Assembly (NCBI RefSeq): GCF_008933165.1
Contig: NZ_WBVQ01000003.1
Coordinates: 248,001-312,000 of the forward strand
Direction of reading: 5' to 3'
DNA: 64,000 bases
DNA from: Phaeocystidibacter marisrubri
GTDB taxonomy: Bacteria; Bacteroidota; Bacteroidia; Flavobacteriales; Schleiferiaceae
Below are positions 49,920-58,489 of this stretch, in pieces. Below the pieces are notes generated by a model that was not told where the DNA came from, searched no databases, and was given only the letters and a program-made list of their open reading frames with translations. A program made the position numbers and the translations under genes. How positions within the stretch are numbered: the stretch's first letter is position 1; each line of letters starts with the position of its first letter.

Positions 49920-52145
49920 TTATTGGCTAATGATAACTCTCGCAGTGTGTACGTTTCCTTTAGAATCGTTCACGCGAAGGATGTACGCACCGGCACGGAG
50001 TCCGCTCAAGTTGAGTTCAACACGAGCTTCCGTTGCAGTGTGGTTCAATACAGCTCTTCCCGAAAGATCGTATAGTGAAACACCAGTAATGTTGCCACCT
50101 TCCAATTCAATGGTCATGCGGTCTGTTGCTGGGTTCGGGTAAGCAACTACCTGAGCAGTGCTGTTCCATTCTTCAACAGAAATTGTAGACTGAGGAAGAT
50201 TGGTTGTGTCAAGGGTTACGTTCAATCCAATGAAGTCGTCGTTGTTACGTGGCAACAAGCGGTAGTTGGAGAATCCGTAGAACAAGATACCGCGAACCGC
50301 ATCCATGCTCATGGTGTCCGAAACTTCAATTGGACCTACTTCCATCTCACCGTCAACGGTAGCGTAAGATGAATCGGTTACCAATTGAACGTATAATGAA
50401 GATTGTGAAGAGCTACTTTGGCGACCAGCCAAGATTCTACCTGAGCGTGCGTCGGAGTTTCCAACTACGTCCGATACGTTGTAGTCACCAAATCCTTGGT
50501 TCTCGTTGTTGATGTACAACTTGGCGTTGTTTGGCATACGGTATTCTACCAAAACACTTTCGTATTTCTCCCAACCGAAGTTTGCTTTTGCAGTACTGTC
50601 AGTAGGATCGATCACAACCGGTTGAATAACCGCTCGGTTTCCAGTGTGTTGGATGTTAGAAACGACAACTTGAGTCATTCCGAAGCTCTCTTGAACTTGA
50701 CCCGTTACCAAAACTTCTTCTTCGCGGAAGTAGTTGGTGATTCCGGCGCCAACACACCAAACACCACTCCATTCTGTACCACCTTCGTCTTGTACGTAGA
50801 GGTAACCGAGGTCGTGCTGCTTGGTAGATGCGGTTACAATTCCTATGAAAGTAACTGTTTGGCCTACCAATGGAGAGTTTCCGCTACCGTCCAAAGAGAA
50901 CTGGATATCGAAAATTTTAAGTCCACCGTCGCGTACAAAGTAGTATTCGAAGTTTGGTTCGCTGGCTCCAACTGGAGTAGTAGGGTAGTATGAATCGTTT
51001 CCTTGGTCGTCTGTAGCCTTGATGTAGTAGCGTACAAGTGTGCCGTCGGCATACTTAGGAAGGGTGAATTCAAATTCATCTGTAGTGCCGCTCACCAAGT
51101 TCAATGCATAACCAGGGAACTGTGATGCATCCAACGTGCTGTCTGAAGTATAGTATACGATGGCTGTATCCACTGTACCGTCAAAGTCAGAGATGTTCAT
51201 GGTCAAGTCCACCGTCTGGTTGCTAGTTGGGATTGCTGGATCGCGATCGAAGTTGCTGATATACGGTGGAGCGTAGCCTACCACGTAGTGACTAGCATCA
51301 AATGGATTCAATTCGTAACCACGGGTTCCACTGTTTACGAAACAGCCGTTGGCATCGTGACGAACCATTCCCTTCAAGCTAGTGTAGAAAGTTCCAGGAA
51401 CCGGTGGGTTGAAAGAACCAGTAGCTTGTGGAGAATAAGGGTTAACCGTTTGGTGGCTAGGTAACTTTTGCGCTAGGAAGCGATCAGATACGTTGATGGT
51501 ATTGCCGTTTCCGTCCACTACGTTAAAGCTCACGCGACTGTTTCCGCTGAAATAGATGACGCTAGTTACGGTTACGTTTTGAAGCTCGACGAATGAATTC
51601 TCCCATTGCTCACCTGAAGTAGGTATGTTCACTTGGTTCGCATCGTTCAAGTCGCCCAAAGGCACTGTGGCGTAGGTAGGAGCTGTAGTAGAACCCATAA
51701 TGCTAAATGAGTTACCGTCAATCGGCTCTAGCTGAGTTCCGTTGTTGTAAGCGTTAACCACACCAATAAACTCGATGATATCACCTGGAAGTGCCGTCTC
51801 GATGTTCGGAAGTGGAAGCAAGTTACCCTGAGCGTTTTGATACGCACCCATAACTTCAATTCCTTTCCAAGGTCCAGAGTTTCCGCCGTTGGCTGTATCT
51901 GCAATGAACAAGAATGGACGGTGACCGCCTTGAACCGAACCCGAAGGAACTTCGGAAACGTTTCCCGGAGTAACTACAACGCCCCATGTGCGAACCGTGT
52001 CGCCAAAGTACGCGCTAGTGTCGTTACAGTTTGCTAAGTCAGTTGGACTGACGTAGTTGATTTGATTAATATCTACATAAGGGTGCTGGGCTTGCGCCGC
52101 GAAACCTCCTAGTAGAGTCATGCAAAGAAGTAATACTCTTTTCAT
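49920..52145 (-). CDS. Secreted OB-fold protein with T9SS type A sorting domain
   Basis: A 741-residue exoprotein with signal peptide (ending AAQAQ near 19). Two OB-fold-like regions are seen: about 35-190 (TVRTWGVVVTPGNV, FIADTANGGNSGPWKGIEV, GDIIEFIGVVNAYNNG) and about 405-510 (GQTVTFIGIVTASTK, YLYVQDEGGTEWSGVW). These resemble the nucleic-acid-binding OB domains of extracellular nucleases such as YhcR/NucH. A region with NQTVDLTMNISDFDGTVD looks Ig-like. The type A sorting domain starts about 665 (YPNPATDRMTIELE, ending ARVIISQ). No nuclease motif was seen in this gene. Confidence 0.82.
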   Translation of the reverse strand: MKRVLLLCMTLLGGFAAQAQHPYVDINQINYVSPTDLANCNDTSAYFGDTVRTWGVVVTPGNVSEVPSGSVQGGHRPFLFIADTANGGNSGPWKGIEVMGAYQNAQGNLLPLPNIETALPGDIIEFIGVVNAYNNGTQLEPIDGNSFSIMGSTTAPTYATVPLGDLNDANQVNIPTSGEQWENSFVELQNVTVTSVIYFSGNSRVSFNVVDGNGNTINVSDRFLAQKLPSHQTVNPYSPQATGSFNPPVPGTFYTSLKGMVRHDANGCFVNSGTRGYELNPFDASHYVVGYAPPYISNFDRDPAIPTSNQTVDLTMNISDFDGTVDTAIVYYTSDSTLDASQFPGYALNLVSGTTDEFEFTLPKYADGTLVRYYIKATDDQGNDSYYPTTPVGASEPNFEYYFVRDGGLKIFDIQFSLDGSGNSPLVGQTVTFIGIVTASTKQHDLGYLYVQDEGGTEWSGVWCVGAGITNYFREEEVLVTGQVQESFGMTQVVVSNIQHTGNRAVIQPVVIDPTDSTAKANFGWEKYESVLVEYRMPNNAKLYINNENQGFGDYNVSDVVGNSDARSGRILAGRQSSSSQSSLYVQLVTDSSYATVDGEMEVGPIEVSDTMSMDAVRGILFYGFSNYRLLPRNNDDFIGLNVTLDTTNLPQSTISVEEWNSTAQVVAYPNPATDRMTIELEGGNITGVSLYDLSGRAVLNHTATEARVELNLSGLRAGAYILRVNDSKGNVHTARVIISQ

Positions 52146-52178
52146 GTGTAAAAAGGAATTGATGATGAAGTGTTTGCC

Positions 52179-54350
52179 TTATTTAATGATCACGAATTGG
52201 CCGTTAAAAGCTTCTCCGGTTTCTAAATCCTCAACTGAAAACATGTACAAACCGCGACTAATGATTTGTGAATCGCGGGAGAGAAGATCCCATGCGTGTT
52301 CCCCGCCGGAGAATACGTTTTCATCGGAGTTCTCAGAGCCAAAAGTTTCAAACCAACGGATGTCGTTTCCGCTGTAATTTTCATCGTGACGAATTTCGTC
52401 AATGAAGTCGCCAGCCGAAGTGTAAATGCGAATCACGCATCTACGAGGAAGGTTGGCGAATATTAGTTTTCTACTTTCTTCTTGGAAGCTGGATCGGCCT
52501 TCCCAAGAGGAACCTGCGTAGTAAGGGTTTGGATAAACGAAGGGCTCGTTTTTGTCCATGTCTTCGTTTGGTGTAGTTCCCGCAAATGCGCGGAAATCGT
52601 TGGCCAAGAAGCTGGATTCGAGTGATTCCAAATTGCTCTCTGGATTGCCCTCGTCAAATGCCGTAACGGCTACCGCATTCTGCCATCCGTTCTGTACGTT
52701 TTCTATGGTATATAGATAGTAGTAGGTGGTGGTATCTCCTTCAAACGTTACAGGTTCATCGAGTCGAACGGCATCAAATCCCGTTTCGTAGAAAAGGTCA
52801 TTCCCAGCTTTGTCGTATTGAGAGATTAACACAAAATCACGAGCCAAATCGGGAGTTCCTGTAACGTCAAAGCCCAATCTTGATAAGTAGATTTTGTATC
52901 CTTCAAAGTCAATCTTCTGAGTGATGGGGTCCACCGAGGTTTCGGAGTTATCGGACCAGTAGATGTCGATTTTATTTTCGCTAGGAACCACCTTCGTGCG
53001 TGGAGTTTCAGGTGGGGAAGGAAGGATGAAACGCGTGATTTCACCATTGCCATCACGGTCTTCACCATCGTCCAGAATTCCGTTGAAGTTTACATCCTCA
53101 CCGTTGTAAGCGGTTTGTGCCCAATCGGCATTGTTCACCAAAATCTCCTTTTGCTCAGGCGTGTTGCTGGCATTCGGGTTTCCGTCATTCTTCTTCGGAG
53201 CCAATACAAAGGCAAAGGAAACACGGATTTCATCACCCGGTTCAAAACGGCGGAAAGGTCCTACTGAAAGGAGGTCGGAGCGATTGCCTGAACTGCTCAA
53301 CATATCTTGGATGTCAATTCCAGCGCCTTGCTGACAAGCAGCTCCCGATGGATCGTCCCAACATGGATTCTCATTGAGGCCGTCACCCATTTTTTGATAG
53401 CGCTGATTGTCGTCTTGCGGGAAGTAAAAAAGAGCTTGAGAAGAGTTGTTAAACACCCATGCATTGTAGTGCACTTTGTTGTCGGTGTCCAATTCCATCT
53501 GGCCTGTTACACTGTTGTACGAGGAATCGATGTTAGGATGGTGGAAGCCGTATTTGTCTTCTGCACCTAAGAATTTTTGGGCGATATAACTATCGGTAAA
53601 ACCTTCGTCTCCCGTTGCGTCATAACAGTAAGCCATATTCAAACTGTCTATGTACCCATTGCCCCCTTGCGAATAGAACGTAGATCCTCCAGATCCTGCC
53701 GGGGTGATGTTGATGTTTCGGACAACGGTGTTGGCCCAAAGTGCCAAGTAGGTATCGTCGTAGTAATTCTGGCTGTTGTTGGTGAAAACCAAGTTGACAA
53801 TCACAAAGAAATCGCTGAAGCGGTAATTCCAGTTGTAGGTTTCCATTCGAACCGAAACACCCATGGGGTTGATGTGATTTTGAATGGGAATGTTCGTTCC
53901 AGGAACAGTGATCTCATTGTCGGAGAACTCCGAAATGTAGTCTTGGTGAGAGACGGCTTGTGGTGTGTAGTTCGGGTTGTCCAAGAGGGTGGAACGCACT
54001 TCTAAGGCACTTCCGGGTTGAGCTGTAAATTCGAAACCAGCTCTACCAGCAGCATACCCTTGCGGAGCATCGTAAGCGGAGGTTGAAACGCGAACGTTGC
54101 CGCCGTTTTCCAATCCGCCAATCCAGATGCCTGACTCAAATAGGTGCTCAATCCCCGATCCCGCCGGATATTCACAAGAAGGATCTCCACTTCCGTCGCG
54201 GTATCCTCTAAATGCATTGCCGAAGGTTCCCAAATTGGTCACGGTAAGGCGAACATTACTTGCCGTAGTTTGCTTCTCATCAAAACTGGTTTGCGCTACC
54301 GCCGATGTGGTGAGTAGTGCAGAGAATATGAGGAGTAATCGGTTTGTCAT
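52179..54350 (-). CDS. Large secreted protein of unknown function with PNPY-type C-terminal domain
   Basis: A 723-residue exported protein (signal peptide 1-19, ending TSAVAQ). I do not recognise the 430-residue N-terminal part (GTFGNAFRGYRDGSGDPSCEY onward; aromatic-rich strands, IEHLFESGIWIGGLENGGNV). A fibronectin-III-like domain follows (KIDIYWSDNSETS to VTAFDEGN). The C-terminus starts FVYPNPYYAGSSWEG and has LIFANLPRRCVIRIYTSAGD then W..DLLSRDSQIISRGLYMFSVE, a FlgD/Ig-like C-terminal domain seen in Ignavibacteria-type exoproteins rather than the usual type A. One base downstream of the nuclease-like gene. Confidence 0.8.
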   Translation of the reverse strand: MTNRLLLIFSALLTTSAVAQTSFDEKQTTASNVRLTVTNLGTFGNAFRGYRDGSGDPSCEYPAGSGIEHLFESGIWIGGLENGGNVRVSTSAYDAPQGYAAGRAGFEFTAQPGSALEVRSTLLDNPNYTPQAVSHQDYISEFSDNEITVPGTNIPIQNHINPMGVSVRMETYNWNYRFSDFFVIVNLVFTNNSQNYYDDTYLALWANTVVRNINITPAGSGGSTFYSQGGNGYIDSLNMAYCYDATGDEGFTDSYIAQKFLGAEDKYGFHHPNIDSSYNSVTGQMELDTDNKVHYNAWVFNNSSQALFYFPQDDNQRYQKMGDGLNENPCWDDPSGAACQQGAGIDIQDMLSSSGNRSDLLSVGPFRRFEPGDEIRVSFAFVLAPKKNDGNPNASNTPEQKEILVNNADWAQTAYNGEDVNFNGILDDGEDRDGNGEITRFILPSPPETPRTKVVPSENKIDIYWSDNSETSVDPITQKIDFEGYKIYLSRLGFDVTGTPDLARDFVLISQYDKAGNDLFYETGFDAVRLDEPVTFEGDTTTYYYLYTIENVQNGWQNAVAVTAFDEGNPESNLESLESSFLANDFRAFAGTTPNEDMDKNEPFVYPNPYYAGSSWEGRSSFQEESRKLIFANLPRRCVIRIYTSAGDFIDEIRHDENYSGNDIRWFETFGSENSDENVFSGGEHAWDLLSRDSQIISRGLYMFSVEDLETGEAFNGQFVIIK

Positions 54351-54351
54351 C

Positions 54352-55659
54352 TTAGCGAATCATGAATTTGGCGTGAACGAGCTCGCCGTTGTTTCTCGTT
54401 AAGCGGGCTACATAAACTCCAGCTCTTGCACGAGAAAGGGTAATAACTTCAGCGTTTCCATCTGGAATAGACGTATGAATGCATCTACCGTGGAGGTCTG
54501 TAATTTCTATGGATCGGATGTCGCTTACGTTCAATGGCCATTCGATGCGAACAGTATTGGGAGTAAGCTGACTAATGCGAACAGCGGTTTCGTGAAGTGG
54601 TGCTTCACGCAAGCCAATGTTTTTCTTTTCTACGTCAAACTCTAGGGTGACAGGAAGGTGATCCGACATCCCGTGAAGGGCGGTGAGAACATTGCTCGGG
54701 ACACTTAAGTTGGAGTTGTCAGTGATATCTTGGTTGAGGTGAAGACCGTCGTTGCCAATTACGGTGAAGGTACCATTGGTCATTTCAATACCCTCTGCGC
54801 CATTTAAGATTTCGTCACTCACCAAGATGTGATCGTATCGATCGTCCAAACCACCACCAGAGAAGCAACCGCTATTGGTATTAGAAAGACGAGTGCTTTG
54901 GGTGTGAATGTATCGAACGCCATAGTTGTTATACCATGTTCCGGTTTCATTCATGGGATCGTAAAGACGAACACCTGCTACAGAGTAATTGATGAAATGT
55001 TGGAAAGCTGCATCGCTTCCCGCATTCATGTTGAGGTCGCCACAAAGGATGACGTTGTCGTCAACCACTGAGCTTTGAATGTACTGCATGGTCGCTAGAG
55101 CCGCAGCGGTTCGTTGGTTTTGGTCGGAAGTGGTTGATCCAGCTTTGAGGTGAACGCCAACAACCGTGAAGAATACGGTGTCCGGATCATTACTCAATAA
55201 TGAGTCCTTGTAATAGAATCGGTAGAAGTCGATCACACGGGCTAAACTGTTGTTGCTCGCATCTTGTGTAATGTGTGATTGCGACTTTAGTCCGACGTAT
55301 CGAGTATCGTAAAACGCGGCATTTACTATGTTGGAGAAGCCGTTATTCGTGTATGCCGCTTTGGCCCAGTATTGTGTTGAGCCAGTGTTTAGGGCGTTTG
55401 TTAAAATTCGGTCAGCCGGAACTCCAGACTGTGCGCCAACTTCCTGACAAACCAGAATGTGAGGCTCAACGTGATTGACGATGGTGTGGAGATAGGTATC
55501 TTTCTGACTGCTAGAGTTATTCGACCCATCACAGTAGGAAGTTGTATTCCTGTAATTGAGAAGATTATAGGTCATAATCTTCAAACGCTCCGAATTCTGA
55601 GCGGTGGCGGCGAGATTGAAACCACAAACCAAAAGAAAGAGTCCGTAGACTTTCTTCAT
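54352..55659 (-). CDS. Secreted endonuclease/exonuclease/phosphatase with T9SS sorting domain
   Basis: A 435-residue exoenzyme. After a signal peptide (ending ATAQ near 20) the EEP core has ERLKIMTYNLLNYRN, HILVCQEVG with the metal-binding Glu, GDLNMNAGSD with catalytic Asp-x-Asn, DRYDHILVSD and MSDHLPVTLEFD with the catalytic His. A type A-like sorting domain ends the protein (about 360-435, ending LVHAKFMIR). Substrate is DNA/RNA, phospholipids or phosphoesters; with an OB-fold partner nearby, nuclease is likely. First gene of the operon, promoter at 55727-55757. Confidence 0.93.
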   Translation of the reverse strand: MKKVYGLFLLVCGFNLAATAQNSERLKIMTYNLLNYRNTTSYCDGSNNSSSQKDTYLHTIVNHVEPHILVCQEVGAQSGVPADRILTNALNTGSTQYWAKAAYTNNGFSNIVNAAFYDTRYVGLKSQSHITQDASNNSLARVIDFYRFYYKDSLLSNDPDTVFFTVVGVHLKAGSTTSDQNQRTAAALATMQYIQSSVVDDNVILCGDLNMNAGSDAAFQHFINYSVAGVRLYDPMNETGTWYNNYGVRYIHTQSTRLSNTNSGCFSGGGLDDRYDHILVSDEILNGAEGIEMTNGTFTVIGNDGLHLNQDITDNSNLSVPSNVLTALHGMSDHLPVTLEFDVEKKNIGLREAPLHETAVRISQLTPNTVRIEWPLNVSDIRSIEITDLHGRCIHTSIPDGNAEVITLSRARAGVYVARLTRNNGELVHAKFMIR

Positions 55660-55726
55660 GCCATGCTTGCATTTGCCACTTCGAACTTGAAAATCAGTAC
55701 GATTCTAGGCCCTCGTCAAAGGAGGA

Positions 55727-55757
55727 CAAAGGTAGTGCGAGTTGAGGTAAGCAACAA
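55727..55757 (-). promoter_or_regulatory. Promoter of the secreted-nuclease/TonB operon
   Basis: Minus strand: TTG (55755-55757), 20 bases, TACCTTTG (55727-55734), close to TTTG-N19-21-TAnnTTTG. The leader to the ATG at 55659 is about 60 bases. Confidence 0.75.
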
Positions 55758-55763
55758 GTTTAT

Positions 55764-55791
55764 GTGTTATGGCAAGTTTAAATCATAACAC
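55764..55791. promoter_or_regulatory. Palindrome just upstream of the nuclease-operon promoter
   Basis: GTGTTATG (55764-55771) and CATAACAC (55784-55791) form an 8-base inverted repeat with a 12-base spacer, starting 7 bases before the -33 box. No T tract follows, so an operator for a dimeric regulator is more likely than a terminator of the AsmA gene. Confidence 0.55.
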
Positions 55792-55899
55792 GTGCCCGCA
55801 ATGCCCCATGAACAGTGGAAATGCTATGAATGCCGAACATTTCTGTAGGTTGTTTCTGACCTTTAGCTATACATTGTGTGGAGAAAAAGTCGGCGAGAA

Positions 55900-58398
55900 T
55901 TAACGTCCTCTTGACGTGTCGCGCTCGTCATTCCACTCAAAAATGTACTCGGGTTCAGTGGCTGTTGGATCTTCTTTTCCCTCGATTAAATCGCGTAATT
56001 CCTGACCTTGGCCTTTCCATTCATCACGAATTCCTTCACCTAACAAGGTGCGGTCAATGGTAATAGTAAGATTATCTAGCGGACCCACAATCTTAATAGG
56101 GATTTGAGGCTGTTCGCGACTGGATTCTTGAATGAAGTCGGCTAGCTCACGACTTGTTTGTCGACGAGTACCAAGGGCATCCAGCAATTTGAGTTTCAAA
56201 CTGTAGTCTATGTAATCGTCAAATCGGTGATCTCCTTGTACCCACAATTCAAGGACATTACTCTTTACGGTCATTCCGGGAATGTGAATGTTTTGGTCTG
56301 CAATACTCAAGTGGTTTTCGAGCGTAGCAAAGCGCACATCCTTGAGTTCGGATGCATCGGCAAAGCGCGAAAGTTGCTCAAGAGGTGCGTAGTTGACCAA
56401 TCGGCCTTCTTTGATGGTGAGGTCGGTCTCTGAAATCAAGCTGCTGATTTGTGGCTCCATTTCATCGTTAAAGTAGATGCTGATGGCAAAGTCGGCCTTT
56501 ACCTTTCCGTAGATATTGTCGGCAGTAAGGCTCTGCTGACCAAAGTTGTTAAACTCGGTAAAGAGCTGATGAATGTCCATATCTTTCAGCGAGCCGCGTG
56601 TGGTCAGCTGACTCACCGGGCCGTCAGGATGCCATCGGAATCTCGTGTCCATGGATCCTCCACAAGCTTCGAATTTAAGGTCGGTGGCTACGATATCGCG
56701 GCCTTCCGAATAGAACTTGCCCGAAACGTTTCTAGCGGTGAACTCGCGGTGTTCAAATTCTCCCACTTTCAAGTTTACGTTGAAATCGAATCGAAACGGT
56801 TCTGCTGTGCTTTCCACTTCTTTGCGATGGTCTAATTGCCAAGCAAAGATGTCGTCTAAGTTGAGGTGATTGGCGGATAAGTTCAAGTTGAACTTCGGCA
56901 TAGGTGTTTGTCCAAAAATAATGGCGTTTTGGATCACTCCATTTGCTGTAAAATCACTGGAACCTGAGGTGAATTTGAGTTGAACGACTTGAATATTGGC
57001 GCCTTCCATTTCGAGTTGAGCACTCAGGTTATTCATGTCAAGACCGGATTCCACCACCTTCAATCGACTATCAGAAAGCACCAAGCTTCCCTTCATGTAT
57101 GCTGAGGTGAGTCCAGATTTTTGAATGTCGCCAAAGTTGGTGTAGCGTTTTCTAATGTTGAAAGTACCCGAGAGTTTACCCTCGGCAATTTCCCAGAAAT
57201 CGGTTTCTGCCAAGGTGAGTGCTTCGCGAAAATCCATCTCTATTTCACCTGTAGTCGCAACTGTTGGGGATATGAAGTTTTTGATGTTCAAGTCAGCGGT
57301 GAGTAGTCCAGTGGAGGTATTAGCGTGAATGTGTTCGATGCGCAGGTTGGCATCTTCCAATCTGCCGCGAACGCCATTGTCAAAGTGGCCATCAAACTGC
57401 AAGTTGCTCAAGTGCAATCCCGATTTTTTCAAATCAAGCTGACCGTTGTTCATGCGGGTGTCTGCGGTGAGGAGAAGCTTTTCGTCTTCGAGGTCCAGTC
57501 GAATCGCTAGGTCGAATTGTCCATCGGCATCAACCAGAGATTTATCTGGGATAAACTGACTAGGAATGAGCGTGATAAATTGTCCTAAGTCCAATTCAGA
57601 CCCATTGAGTTTCCAATGCTGATCGTCCCCTGTCATGGCTCCATTTGCATTGAAGCGGAGGGTTTGAATTTCTACCACTCCATTTTCAATAAAGGTGGAA
57701 TCAGCAGAAGTTCTAAAATCAATCTCAGCAAAAACGTCTCGCTTGGGAAGCCAGTCTACTTCTTCCATGATGAAAGCGTTCATCCGACCTTTCCATTTAA
57801 GGGAAGAGGAGAAGTTTCCGCTTTGAACCATCCCGTGTAAATCCAATTGATCCGCCTCCAAGGAGGTGAATAAATCGGGGGTTTCTATGGAGATGGAGGT
57901 GTTGGAGAATTTCACATCGTCCAAGGCGAGTTTGAGTCCGCTTTCCGTGGTATCGGCCGATTCTTTCCAAAAGTGATAGTTGTCGGTGCCATTGGCGTAC
58001 ATGCGGAGTTCAAGGTTTCCATCGTCAAAGGTGATGCCTTTGAGCTCATACTCTGATTGGATCAACTGCCAAAGGTTGAATTCAAAGTAAACGGCCTTGA
58101 AATAGAAGAGGGTGTCGTTGGAGGTTGCGGGAATCACTTCCTTGCAAAACACCTCGCCAAAACGGAAGGAAACGTCGGGGAATTGCGAGAAGAAATCCAT
58201 GCGGATGTCTCCCACTTTCACATCGGCGTCGAGGTATTCATTCACCTGACCCACCAATGCGCCACGAAGTTGCTCTTGGTTGGTGTATAAGTACGCGAAC
58301 GCACCTCCCAAGAGGATCAATACCGTGATGGTGATGCTGAGTAAAGCACGGAGAAGTCGTTTGAATGGACTTCTCCGTTTTTTCTTCTCGTTTTCCAA
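55900..58398 (-). CDS. AsmA-family protein
   Basis: An 832-residue protein anchored by one N-terminal helix (about 16-36, LLSITITVLILLGGAFAYLY) with a long periplasmic part of repeated beta strands. The N-terminal domain GQVNEYLDADVKVGDIRMDF and the C-terminal AsmA region (ISSLISETDLTIKEGRLVN, LWVQGDHRFDDYIDYSLKLK) are typical of AsmA/TamB/YicH-like proteins, which are thought to bridge the periplasm and move lipids to the outer membrane. A charged C-terminal tail (KEDPTATEPEYIFEWNDERD) follows. Monocistronic; a 240-base gap to the next gene contains only the promoter and palindrome of the nuclease operon. Confidence 0.88.
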   Translation of the reverse strand: MENEKKKRRSPFKRLLRALLSITITVLILLGGAFAYLYTNQEQLRGALVGQVNEYLDADVKVGDIRMDFFSQFPDVSFRFGEVFCKEVIPATSNDTLFYFKAVYFEFNLWQLIQSEYELKGITFDDGNLELRMYANGTDNYHFWKESADTTESGLKLALDDVKFSNTSISIETPDLFTSLEADQLDLHGMVQSGNFSSSLKWKGRMNAFIMEEVDWLPKRDVFAEIDFRTSADSTFIENGVVEIQTLRFNANGAMTGDDQHWKLNGSELDLGQFITLIPSQFIPDKSLVDADGQFDLAIRLDLEDEKLLLTADTRMNNGQLDLKKSGLHLSNLQFDGHFDNGVRGRLEDANLRIEHIHANTSTGLLTADLNIKNFISPTVATTGEIEMDFREALTLAETDFWEIAEGKLSGTFNIRKRYTNFGDIQKSGLTSAYMKGSLVLSDSRLKVVESGLDMNNLSAQLEMEGANIQVVQLKFTSGSSDFTANGVIQNAIIFGQTPMPKFNLNLSANHLNLDDIFAWQLDHRKEVESTAEPFRFDFNVNLKVGEFEHREFTARNVSGKFYSEGRDIVATDLKFEACGGSMDTRFRWHPDGPVSQLTTRGSLKDMDIHQLFTEFNNFGQQSLTADNIYGKVKADFAISIYFNDEMEPQISSLISETDLTIKEGRLVNYAPLEQLSRFADASELKDVRFATLENHLSIADQNIHIPGMTVKSNVLELWVQGDHRFDDYIDYSLKLKLLDALGTRRQTSRELADFIQESSREQPQIPIKIVGPLDNLTITIDRTLLGEGIRDEWKGQGQELRDLIEGKEDPTATEPEYIFEWNDERDTSRGR

Positions 58399-58489
58399 TG
58401 GTCTCTGCTATTGTGAAATTCAATGTGAAATTACAACGTGCAAATAGTGGACCTTATGCGGAGTTGAGATATTTTTCAACGACCTCCCG

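Noticed and set aside
42460-55659. Polysaccharide utilisation locus (PUL)
   Set aside because: No SusD gene, glycoside hydrolase or sugar-sensing regulator is visible; the enzyme present is a phosphoesterase type.
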